A DNA stretch of 48,370 nucleotides from Sulfuricaulis sp. (GTDB lineage Bacteria > Pseudomonadota > Gammaproteobacteria > Acidiferrobacterales > Sulfurifustaceae): positions 1 through 48,370 of the forward strand of contig JAUSDQ010000193.1 in assembly GCA_030650525.1 (NCBI GenBank), in the 5' to 3' direction. The notes below the pieces were generated by a model. That model made no database searches, was not told where the DNA came from, and was given only the letters and a program-made list of their open reading frames with translations. Numbering within the stretch: the stretch's first letter is position 1; each line of letters starts with the position of its first letter. The position numbers and the translations under genes are program-made. Positions 41,046-48,370 of this stretch are shown piece by piece.

Positions 41046-43685
41046 ATGACCCAGTTCGCCAAAGAAACCCTGCCCATCAGCCTTGAAGAGGAAATGCGGC
41101 GCAGCTACCTCGATTACGCCATGAGCGTGATCGTAGGCCGCGCCCTGCCCGATGCGCGGGACGGCCTGAAACCGGTTCACCGGCGCGTGCTGTTCGCCAT
41201 GCACGAACTCAACAACGACTGGAACCGGCCGTATAAAAAGTCGGCCCGTATCGTAGGCGACGTAATTGGTAAGTACCACCCGCACGGCGACCAGTCGGTC
41301 TACGACACCATCGTGCGCATGGCGCAGGATTTCTCGATGCGCCACATGCTGGTGGACGGCCAGGGCAACTTCGGTTCGGTGGACGGTGACAACGCGGCGG
41401 CCATGCGTTACACCGAAATCCGTCTGGCAAAGATCGCCCATGAATTGCTGGCCGACCTCGACAAGGAAACCGTTGACTTCGGACCCAATTACGACGGCTC
41501 CGAAAAAGAGCCACTGGTATTGCCAACGCGCTCGCCCAATCTGCTGGTCAACGGATCGGGTGGTATTGCCGTGGGCATGGCCACCAACATTCCGCCGCAC
41601 AACCTGAATGAAGTGGTGGATGCTTGCCTGCATTTGTTGCGCAACCCGGAAGCAACCATTGACGAACTGATGGAAATCGTCCCGGCACCCGACTTTCCGA
41701 CCGCCGGCATCATTTATGGCATCAATGGCGTCAAGGACGGTTACCGCACCGGCCGCGGCAAGGTGGTCATGCGCGCCAAATGTCACTTCGAGGACATTGA
41801 CAAAGGTCAGCGCCAGTCCATCATCGTCGACGAGCTGCCCTACCAGGTCAACAAGAAGACACTGCAGGAACGCATGGCCGAGCTGGTTCATGAAAAGAAA
41901 ATCGAGGGCATCAGCCACATCCAGGACGAGTCGGACAACTCCGGCATGCGTCTGGTGATTGAACTCAAGCGCGGCGAAGTGCCCGAGGTAGTACTCAACA
42001 ACCTGTATAAGCAAACGCAGTTGCAGGACACCTTTGGCATGAACATGGTGGCGCTGATCGACGGCCAGCCAAAACTGTGCAACCTCAAGGATCTGATAGA
42101 GGTCTTCTTGCAGCATCGGCGCGAAGTTGTCACGCGGCGCACGGTTTTCAATCTGCGCAAGGCGCGCGAGCGCGGCCATGTGCTTGAAGGCCTGGCAGTG
42201 GCGCTGGCCAATATTGACGACTTCATCGCCATCATCCGCAACGCGCCGACGCCACCGGTGGCCAAGGTCGAATTGATGGCCAAACCTTGGGACAGCAAGC
42301 TGGTGCGCGAAATGCTCACTCGCACACGGGCCGACGGCGGCACGATCAACGCCGACGACTACCGCCCCGACGGGCTGGAGAAGATGTACGGCATGGGCAG
42401 CGATGGTCTGTACCGTCTCTCCGACACCCAGGCCCAGGAAATTCTGCAAATGCGCCTGCAGCGCCTGACCGGGCTGGAGCAAGACAAGATCGTCGCCGAA
42501 TACAAGGAAGTGATGGGAGAGATCGAAGACCTGCTCGACATCCTAGCCAAGCCGGAACGGGTTTCCAGCATCATCAAGGAAGAGCTCACGGTCATCAAGA
42601 CCGAGTTCGGCCAAACCAAGCTGGGCGCCCGCCGCAGCCTGGTCGAGCACAGCTCATTTGACCTCAGCACCGAAGACTTGATCACTCCGACCGACATGGT
42701 GGTCACGCTCTCACACAGCGGCTACATCAAAAGCCAGCCACTGAGCGAATACCGGGCCCAAAAACGTGGCGGCCGCGGCAAACAAGCCACCGCCACCAAG
42801 GAAGATGACTGGGTCGATCAACTCTTCATCGCCAACACGCACGACTACATCCTGTGTTTCAGCAACCGGGGCCGCCTCTACTGGCTCAAGGTGTGGGAGG
42901 TGCCCCAAGGTTCGCGCGGCTCGCGCGGGCGACCGATCGTCAACATGTTCCCGTTGACCGAGGAGGAAAAGATCACCGTGGTGCTGCCACTCACGGGCGC
43001 GAAGCGCACCTTCCCGCCCGATCAATATGTGTTCATGGCCACGAGCATGGGCACGGTCAAGAAAACAACTCTTGACGAATTCAGCAACCCGCGCAAGGCC
43101 GGCATCATCGCCGTGGATCTGGACGAGGGTGACTTCCTGATTGGCGCCTCGCTCACCGACGGCCAGCACGACGTGATGCTGTTCAGCGACGGCGGCAAGG
43201 CGGTGCGCTTTGACGAAAACGATGTGCGCCCAATGGGGCGGCAAGCGCGCGGCGTACGCGGCATGACGCTCGAGGACGGCCAGAGCGTGATCGCCATGCT
43301 GGTGGCCGAGGACGAGCAGCAAAGCGTGCTGACCGCCACCCAAAACGGTTTTGGCAAACGCACCAGCATCACCGAATACACACGCCACGGCCGCGGCACC
43401 AAGGGCATGATCGCCATCACCCAGTCCGAGCGCAATGGCAAGGTGGTGGCCGCCACGCTGGTGCACGTTGATGATGAGATCATGCTGATCACCGACAAGG
43501 GGGTGCTGGTACGGACCCGGGTCAGCGAGATTCGCGAGCTTGGTCGTGCCACGCAGGGGGTCACGCTGATCGGTCTGGACGAAGGCTCGCAGTTGAGCGG
43601 TCTGCAACGCATCGTGGAAAATGACGCAAACCCGGCGGGCGAAGAGGCCACCGATGAAGGCGACATCGGCAACACGGCGGAATAA
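41046..43685 (+). CDS. gyrA: DNA gyrase subunit A
   Basis: An 879-residue GyrA, full length. The N-terminal part runs [20 protein letters not shown]; the active-site Tyr is in [10 protein letters not shown] at residue 122. The quinolone-resistance region reads [10 protein letters not shown], so E. coli-numbered position 83 is Gln, 84 Ser and 87 Asp. The GyrA box is QKRGGRGKQ in the C-terminal beta-pinwheel. With GyrB it introduces negative supercoils. A 250-nt divergent gap separates it from ompA and should hold both promoters. Codon use is GC-rich as in the rest of the core block. Confidence 0.98.
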   Translation: MTQFAKETLPISLEEEMRRSYLDYAMSVIVGRALPDARDGLKPVHRRVLFAMHELNNDWNRPYKKSARIVGDVIGKYHPHGDQSVYDTIVRMAQDFSMRHMLVDGQGNFGSVDGDNAAAMRYTEIRLAKIAHELLADLDKETVDFGPNYDGSEKEPLVLPTRSPNLLVNGSGGIAVGMATNIPPHNLNEVVDACLHLLRNPEATIDELMEIVPAPDFPTAGIIYGINGVKDGYRTGRGKVVMRAKCHFEDIDKGQRQSIIVDELPYQVNKKTLQERMAELVHEKKIEGISHIQDESDNSGMRLVIELKRGEVPEVVLNNLYKQTQLQDTFGMNMVALIDGQPKLCNLKDLIEVFLQHRREVVTRRTVFNLRKARERGHVLEGLAVALANIDDFIAIIRNAPTPPVAKVELMAKPWDSKLVREMLTRTRADGGTINADDYRPDGLEKMYGMGSDGLYRLSDTQAQEILQMRLQRLTGLEQDKIVAEYKEVMGEIEDLLDILAKPERVSSIIKEELTVIKTEFGQTKLGARRSLVEHSSFDLSTEDLITPTDMVVTLSHSGYIKSQPLSEYRAQKRGGRGKQATATKEDDWVDQLFIANTHDYILCFSNRGRLYWLKVWEVPQGSRGSRGRPIVNMFPLTEEEKITVVLPLTGAKRTFPPDQYVFMATSMGTVKKTTLDEFSNPRKAGIIAVDLDEGDFLIGASLTDGQHDVMLFSDGGKAVRFDENDVRPMGRQARGVRGMTLEDGQSVIAMLVAEDEQQSVLTATQNGFGKRTSITEYTRHGRGTKGMIAITQSERNGKVVAATLVHVDDEIMLITDKGVLVRTRVSEIRELGRATQGVTLIGLDEGSQLSGLQRIVENDANPAGEEATDEGDIGNTAE

Positions 43686-43807
43686 GCGCGTCTTGCACGG
43701 ACTTCCACGCCCCATGAACAACGCGAAGCCGACCGATCACGTGTGGGCGTTGGTGGTCCGCACGCAAGAATTTGAAACAACCCGCAGCTGAAAAGAGTAA
43801 GTTTCCC

Positions 43808-44890
43808 ATGGCGAAAACTCTCCCAGAATTACGGACCCAGATTGACGCCCTTGATCTGGAATTGCTGGCCTTGTTGAACCAGCGCGCCAGCTTGGCCCAT
43901 GAAGTGGGCGAAGTCAAACGCGTGGATGGCTCGCCGGTCTTTCGCCCCGATCGAGAAGCCCAGGTCATCGGCAGTCTGCAAACCGTCAATGCCGGCCCGC
44001 TCAAGCGCGATAGCGTGGCCGTCATCTGGCGCGAGATCATGTCGGCGTGCCGTGCTTTGGAGGCAGCGCAACGTGTTGCCTATCTGGGTCCGGCCGGTAC
44101 CTTCAGTGAACAGGCTGCTCTCCAATTCTTTGGTTCCAGCATCGAGCATGTGCCCTGCGCCAGCATCGATGAAGTGTTCCGCGCCACGGCGGCGGGCAGT
44201 GCCGAGTTTGGCGTGGTTCCGGTGGAGAACTCCACCGAAGGCGTGATCTCGCGCTCGCTTGACCTGTTGCTGGGTTCGCCCCTGCATATCGTCGGCGAAA
44301 CCAGCTTTCTGGTGCGCCACTTCCTGCTGAGGCTCAGCCCCGCGCTCGATGGCATCGAGGTGGTCTGCGCCCATCCGCAGGCGCTGGCCCAATGCCAGAA
44401 CTGGCTCACCACCCATTTGCCCCACGCGGAGCGACGGGCCGTGTCCAGCAACGCCGAGGGCGCGCGCCTGGCCGCCACCAACCCCGCCTGGGCAGGCATC
44501 GCCAGCGAGCGCGCGGGCAGCGAATTTGGCCTGTACGTGGCGTCGCCGGCAATCCAGGATGATGCCTTTAATCGCACGCGCTTTGCCGTGGTCTGTCTGC
44601 CACAAACCCTGCCCGCGCCAGAGGCGACCGGCAAGGACTGCGTGAGCCTGATAGTTTCCGTCCCCAACCGACCGGGCGCGGTGCATGACCTGCTGAAGCC
44701 ACTGAAGGCCCACGGCGTGTCCATGACCCGGTTTGAATCACGCCCGGCGCGGTCCGGTCAATGGGAATATTTTTTTTACATCGACATCCAGGGTCATCCC
44801 TCGCAAGCCCATGTTGCGCAAGCACTCCAGGAGCTGCAAGGTCTGAGCGCGTTTTACAAAGTGCTGGGCACCTACCCGGTGGGTGATTGA
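43808..44890 (+). CDS. pheA: Bifunctional chorismate mutase/prephenate dehydratase (P-protein)
   Basis: A 360-residue P-protein. Chorismate mutase helix region at 1-90 (LRTQIDALDLELLALLNQRA), prephenate dehydratase from about 98 (YLGPAGTFSEQAA, VPVENSTEGV, NRTRF), and a C-terminal ACT domain from about 280 (VPNRPGAVHDLL, ESRP) for Phe feedback control. It makes phenylpyruvate from chorismate. ATG 43808 has GAGTAAG upstream; a TTG at 43772 in frame adds 12 non-family residues. serC, expected before it, is absent. Followed by tyrA after 81 nt. Confidence 0.96.
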   Translation: MAKTLPELRTQIDALDLELLALLNQRASLAHEVGEVKRVDGSPVFRPDREAQVIGSLQTVNAGPLKRDSVAVIWREIMSACRALEAAQRVAYLGPAGTFSEQAALQFFGSSIEHVPCASIDEVFRATAAGSAEFGVVPVENSTEGVISRSLDLLLGSPLHIVGETSFLVRHFLLRLSPALDGIEVVCAHPQALAQCQNWLTTHLPHAERRAVSSNAEGARLAATNPAWAGIASERAGSEFGLYVASPAIQDDAFNRTRFAVVCLPQTLPAPEATGKDCVSLIVSVPNRPGAVHDLLKPLKAHGVSMTRFESRPARSGQWEYFFYIDIQGHPSQAHVAQALQELQGLSAFYKVLGTYPVGD

Positions 44891-44971
44891 TGGCCCAAAC
44901 TGGAATCTCGCCCGATCCTTCACGACGACACGCCTTGCCCAAGCCAGGTCCCCAATTGATGAGGAAGCAGC

Positions 44972-45844
44972 ATGTTTGAACAACTGGGTCTCATCGGCTG
45001 TGGCTTGATGGGCGGCTCCTTTGCGCTGGCGCTACGGCGTGCCGGGCTGGTCAAAAGGGTGGTCGGTTACAGCAAGTCACCCTCCACCACGGAGCGAGCG
45101 CGCCAGCTTGGCATCATTGACGTCGAGGCCCCTTCCGCGCTGCTGGCCGTCTCGGGCGCCGATATTGTCCTGATCGCCGTCCCCGTGTCGGCCACCGAAG
45201 CCACCTTCAAGGCCATCAAACACCTGGTGACGCCGCAGATGCTGGTCATGGATGTCGGCTCCACCAAGCGTGATGTGATTGATGCCGGTCGCCGTGCCCT
45301 GCGCGAACAACTCGGCTCCTTCGTGCCGGCCCACCCAATCACCGGCAAGGAAGTCTCGGGCGTGGAACATGCGGATGTCAACCTATACACCGGCGCGCAG
45401 GTGATTCTCACGCCGATTGACCGCACCCTTCCGACCCAACTTCAGAAAGCGGTCGATGTCTGGACCGCGCTGGACTGCCGCGTGGTCCAAATGTCGCCCG
45501 AGTCACACGACGCGGCATTTGCAGCCGTCAGTCATTTGCCGCACCTGATTGCATTTGCGGCCATCAACGCCATCTCTGGTCAATCGCAGGGCAATGACTA
45601 CCTGTCGCTGGCCGGCCCCGGCTTTCGCGACTTCACCCGCATTGCCGCAAGCGACGCCAAAATGTGGCGCGACATCATGATTTCCAACCGTGAAGAGTTG
45701 CTGGCGCAATCAAAAATTTTCCAGCGCAACCTCCAGGCGCTGGAACTCATGATCGCCAACAGCAACAGCGACGCCTTGGAGGGCCTGATCGAACAGGCCA
45801 GCCGCACCCGGGCCAACTGGCGCATGGTCAAGAATCAAGAATAA
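44972..45844 (+). CDS. tyrA: Prephenate dehydrogenase
   Basis: A 290-residue prephenate/arogenate dehydrogenase for Tyr synthesis. The Rossmann motif is [14 protein letters not shown] at the N-terminus; [20 protein letters not shown] and HPITGKE (near 129) are family signatures, with the catalytic His in the latter. GAGGAAG precedes the ATG. Its stop TAA overlaps the aroA start (TAATG), so the two are translationally coupled. Confidence 0.95.
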   Translation: MFEQLGLIGCGLMGGSFALALRRAGLVKRVVGYSKSPSTTERARQLGIIDVEAPSALLAVSGADIVLIAVPVSATEATFKAIKHLVTPQMLVMDVGSTKRDVIDAGRRALREQLGSFVPAHPITGKEVSGVEHADVNLYTGAQVILTPIDRTLPTQLQKAVDVWTALDCRVVQMSPESHDAAFAAVSHLPHLIAFAAINAISGQSQGNDYLSLAGPGFRDFTRIAASDAKMWRDIMISNREELLAQSKIFQRNLQALELMIANSNSDALEGLIEQASRTRANWRMVKNQE

Positions 45845-47850
45845 TGTTTTCCACCGCATTTCTTGACATCCCGCCGCTCGCGGCAGCCGGTGGCACCATC
45901 GTGCTTCCGGGCTCGAAAAGCATTTCCAACCGCGTACTGCTGCTGTCCGCCCTGAGCCAGGGCACGACCACCGTGCACGATCTGCTGGACTCCGACGACA
46001 CGCGCGTCATGCTCGACGCCTTGCACCAGCTCGGCTGCGGCGTGCGGCAACGCGGCAGCAGCGTCGAAATCGACGGCCTGGGCGGCCAGCCGGGCCAGCG
46101 CAAAGCCGATCTGTTCATGGGCAATGCCGGCACCGCGATTCGCCCGCTCACCGCGGCACTGGCGGTGATGGGCGGCGACTACGAACTAAGAGGCGTCCCG
46201 CGCATGCACGAGCGCCCAATCGGCGATCTGGTGGATGCGCTGCGCCAGCTCGGTTGCCACATTGACTACCTGGGACAAGAGGGTTTCCCCCCGCTGCGCA
46301 TTGGCCAACCCCGCCTGTCGCTGGACGCGCCAATTCAGGTGCGGGGCGATGTGTCGAGCCAGTTCCTCACCGCGCTGCTGATGGCGCTGCCGCTGGTCGC
46401 CCAGCGGGATATTGTCATTGAGGTAGTGGGCGAGCTGATTTCGCGCCCCTACATTGAAATCACGCTGAACCTGCTTGCGCGCTTTGGCATCCGGGTGGTG
46501 CGCGAGGGCTGGCAACGCTTCACCATTCCCGCCGGCAGCCAGTTCAAGTCACCCGGCACGCTGCACATCGAGGCCGACGCCTCGTCTGCCAGCTACTTTA
46601 TAGCGCTTGGTGCGATAGCAACGGGGACGAGCAGTCAAGATAGCATCCGAATCGAGGGGGTGGGCGCGGATTCCATCCAGGGCGACATCCGCTTCATCGA
46701 GGCCGCGCAAATGATGGGCGCGAAAGTGCTCACCGGCCCCAACTGGCTGGAGGTGTCACGCGGCAGCTGGCCGCTCAAGGCCATCGACCTGGATTGCAAC
46801 CACATCCCCGACGCGGCGATGACGCTGGCCGTGATGGCCTTGTATGCCCAGGGCAGCACGACGCTGCGCAATATTGCGAGCTGGCGCGTCAAGGAAACCG
46901 ACCGCATCGCAGCCATGGCCACCGAACTGCGCAAACTTGGCGCCACGGTCGAGGAAGGCGCTGATTTCATTCGTGTGACCCCGCCGGCCTCCCCCTCCGA
47001 CTGGAAAGCCGCCAGCATTCACACCTACGACGACCACCGGGTGGCCATGTGTTTTTCGCTCGCCGCCTTCAACCCGGCCGGCCTGCCCATTCGCATCGAA
47101 GACCCGAAGTGCGTGGCCAAGACCTTCCCCGACTATTTCGAGGCGCTGTTCAGCCTGGTGCAGACACCGGACAGCGCCATTCCTGTGATTTGTGTAGACG
47201 GCCCGACCGCCTCGGGCAAGGGCACGCTGGCAGCGGTTTTGGCGAAAGAGCTGGGCTACCATTTTCTGGATTCCGGCTCGCTCTACCGCATCACCGCCCT
47301 CGCGGCCTCGCAGGCCGGTTTGACGCTGACCGCTTCGGATGAGCTGGCGATTGCGGCGCTGGTTCAAACCCTGTCCATTGAATTCACCGATGGCCGGGTG
47401 CGGCTCAATGGCAGCGACGTGAGCGACACCATCCGCACCGAAGAGGCCGGCATGAACGCCTCCAGGGTTTCCGTCCTGCCAAGGGTCCGTCTGGCGCTGA
47501 TTGAACTGCAACACGGCTTTCGCCAGTTGCCCGGACTGGTCGCCGACGGGCGCGACATGGGAACCATCATCTTCCCCGAGGCCTCGCTCAAGGTGTTTTT
47601 GACCGCCAGCGCCGAGCGGCGAGCGGAGAGGCGCTATAAACAATTGATTTCAAAGGGAATTTCGACTACACTCCCATCTCTTCGCGCTGATCTGGAAGCA
47701 CGCGATGCACGGGATTCATCCCGCAGCGTCGCACCGCTCAAACCAGCGCAAGATGCCCGGTTACTGGACAACTCGGATCTGACGGTTGAAACATCGGTCA
47801 ATCTGGTGTTGGACTGGTGGCAGGACAGACAGCCCTTCAGAGCAATCTGA
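45844..47850 (+). CDS. aroA-cmk: Fused EPSP synthase-cytidylate kinase
   Basis: A 668-residue two-domain protein. Residues 1-440 are EPSP synthase ([47 protein letters not shown]); this step of the shikimate pathway feeds PheA and TyrA. From about 446 it is cytidylate kinase ([20 protein letters not shown], the DSGSLYR CMP site and [12 protein letters not shown] near 565). The linker is only a few residues. aroA-cmk order is the usual adjacent order in betaproteobacteria, here as one frame. It is a common fusion in Comamonadaceae, to my knowledge. The class I motif has Ile in [10 protein letters not shown] where E. coli has Met. Confidence 0.94.
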   Translation: MFSTAFLDIPPLAAAGGTIVLPGSKSISNRVLLLSALSQGTTTVHDLLDSDDTRVMLDALHQLGCGVRQRGSSVEIDGLGGQPGQRKADLFMGNAGTAIRPLTAALAVMGGDYELRGVPRMHERPIGDLVDALRQLGCHIDYLGQEGFPPLRIGQPRLSLDAPIQVRGDVSSQFLTALLMALPLVAQRDIVIEVVGELISRPYIEITLNLLARFGIRVVREGWQRFTIPAGSQFKSPGTLHIEADASSASYFIALGAIATGTSSQDSIRIEGVGADSIQGDIRFIEAAQMMGAKVLTGPNWLEVSRGSWPLKAIDLDCNHIPDAAMTLAVMALYAQGSTTLRNIASWRVKETDRIAAMATELRKLGATVEEGADFIRVTPPASPSDWKAASIHTYDDHRVAMCFSLAAFNPAGLPIRIEDPKCVAKTFPDYFEALFSLVQTPDSAIPVICVDGPTASGKGTLAAVLAKELGYHFLDSGSLYRITALAASQAGLTLTASDELAIAALVQTLSIEFTDGRVRLNGSDVSDTIRTEEAGMNASRVSVLPRVRLALIELQHGFRQLPGLVADGRDMGTIIFPEASLKVFLTASAERRAERRYKQLISKGISTTLPSLRADLEARDARDSSRSVAPLKPAQDARLLDNSDLTVETSVNLVLDWWQDRQPFRAI

Positions 47851-47994
47851 CGGACTAAAAAGCAAAATCCTCTGGATTTTGCGTCGGTCCACACAAGCCT
47901 TCTCGCGCTGCTCAAGCGCACCGCTTGTGTGGTTCAACAAACTAACCCGCGGATAAAACCGCAAATTAAACTGCGGTTCTTACCGCATCAAAAA
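47851..47994 (+). promoter_or_regulatory. Structured rpsA leader
   Basis: The 144-nt gap before rpsA holds several stems: GCAAAATCC/GGATTTTGC (47862-47882), CCACACAAGC/GCTTGTGTGG (47889-47932) enclosing GCGCT/AGCGC, and then ACCGCA (47958-47963), TGCGGT (47972-47977) and ACCGCA (47982-47987). The central TGCGGT can pair with either flanking copy, so two hairpins exclude each other; the downstream one sits 7 nt before the start codon and would cover the weak ribosome site. S1 is known to autoregulate through rpsA leader folding in enterobacteria; whether this leader is related is inference. Confidence 0.55.
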
Positions 47995-48370
47995 ATGTCA
48001 GAATCTTTTGCCGCCCTATTTGAAGAGTCCTTGACACGCACCGAAATGCGTCCAGGCGAAGTCATCACCGCCGAAGTGGTGCGTATCGAACACAGCTTTG
48101 TCGTTGTCAACGCGGGACTCAAGTCCGAGGCCTACGTGCCGCTTGAAGAATTCAAGAGTGACAAGGGCGAAATCGAAGTCCAGGTTGGCGACTTCGTGTC
48201 GGTGGCCATTGGTTCCATCGAAAACGGCTACGGCGACACCATTCTGTCGCGCGACACCGCCAAGCGTCTGGCTTCCTGGATGAGCCTGGAAAAAGCCCTG
48301 GAAACCGGCGAATTCGTCACCGGCACCACCAGCGGCAAAGTCAAGGGTGGCCTGACCGTCTTGGTCAATG
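47995..48370 (+). CDS. rpsA: 30S ribosomal protein S1 (partial, 5' end)
   Basis: The first 125 codons of ribosomal protein S1, cut by the window edge. It reads MSESFAALFEESLTRTEMRP and continues into the first S1 repeat (GEVITAEVVRIEHSFVVVNA, YVPLEEF, VGDFVSVAIGSIENGYGDTI). S1 has six S1/OB repeats and is about 560 residues long in this group, so more than three quarters lie outside. It binds mRNA on the 30S subunit. There is no clear Shine-Dalgarno site, as is normal for rpsA. Confidence 0.97.
   Translation, partial: MSESFAALFEESLTRTEMRPGEVITAEVVRIEHSFVVVNAGLKSEAYVPLEEFKSDKGEIEVQVGDFVSVAIGSIENGYGDTILSRDTAKRLASWMSLEKALETGEFVTGTTSGKVKGGLTVLVN

Noticed and set aside
40902-42482. A 526-codon open frame antisense to gyrA
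   Set aside because: It lies wholly within gyrA or its promoter side, has no family signature, and is explained by the GC-rich codon pattern of gyrA.
41046-43685. Quinolone-resistance mutation at GyrA position 83
   Set aside because: Position 83 is Gln, unlike E. coli Ser, but GDQSVYD appears to be normal in Comamonadaceae, so it is lineage sequence rather than acquired resistance.
47862-47882. Terminator after aroA-cmk
   Set aside because: The stem is perfect, but no T-run follows and more structured leader follows, so it fits a leader element better.

Overview
The window looks like a betaproteobacterial chromosome, most likely of the family Comamonadaceae. At the right end gyrA, pheA, tyrA, a fused aroA-cmk gene and the start of rpsA run in one direction, with an ompA-type gene divergent from gyrA. 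That order, the aroA-cmk fusion and the GyrA sequence fit Comamonadaceae from family knowledge; I could not run a search to confirm it. The serC gene that I would expect between gyrA and pheA is absent.

About 39 kb to the left of this core block is a dense catabolic island built almost entirely from CoA-ester chemistry. On the + strand (0.3-9 kb) it holds a metallo-beta-lactamase-fold hydrolase, a broken MenB/BadI-type crotonase, three short-chain dehydrogenases (one of the PECR enoyl-CoA reductase type), two tandem MaoC-type hydratases, a small exported protein and an AMP-forming acyl-CoA ligase resembling cyclohexanecarboxylate-CoA ligases. From 9.3 to 23.1 kb the - strand carries a PcaIJ-like CoA transferase, two Bug-type periplasmic binding proteins, an SDR, and a compact operon (ADP-forming CoA ligase, thiolase-like protein, crotonase, nitronate-monooxygenase-like flavoprotein, double acyl-CoA dehydrogenase, Bug receptor) next to a divergent LysR regulator. 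Decay is clear at 11.9-14.1 kb: an acyl-CoA synthetase remnant, livF with an in-frame stop, a livG stub and an IS5-like transposase remnant.

From 24.4 to 38.7 kb all genes read on the - strand. The central run (35.0 to 24.4 kb) encodes a B12-dependent acyl-CoA mutase in two subunits with its MeaB GTPase, two AMP-forming ligases, a true thiolase, an acyl-CoA dehydrogenase, and a DUF35/Zn-ribbon protein translationally coupled to an SCP2-type thiolase (the arrangement of steroid side-chain retro-aldolases). A second run (38.7 to 35.7 kb) encodes a crotonase and two acyl-CoA dehydrogenases that look like partner subunits. Both runs are preceded by near-identical sigma70-type promoters that share a spacer motif, and an Lrp/AsnC regulator lies just upstream.

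Together the genes could activate a carboxylic acid to its CoA ester, dehydrogenate, hydrate and cleave it by thiolysis or retro-aldol chemistry, and rearrange a branched product through the mutase. Ring or branched substrates (alicyclic, terpenoid or steroid-like acids) are plausible. No ring-hydroxylating oxygenase, ketosteroid dehydrogenase or other substrate-defining enzyme is present, so the substrate stays open. The strongest candidates for something undescribed are the mutase, which keeps the core catalytic residues but has lost the usual CoA-contact motif, and its co-regulated twin-promoter operons.
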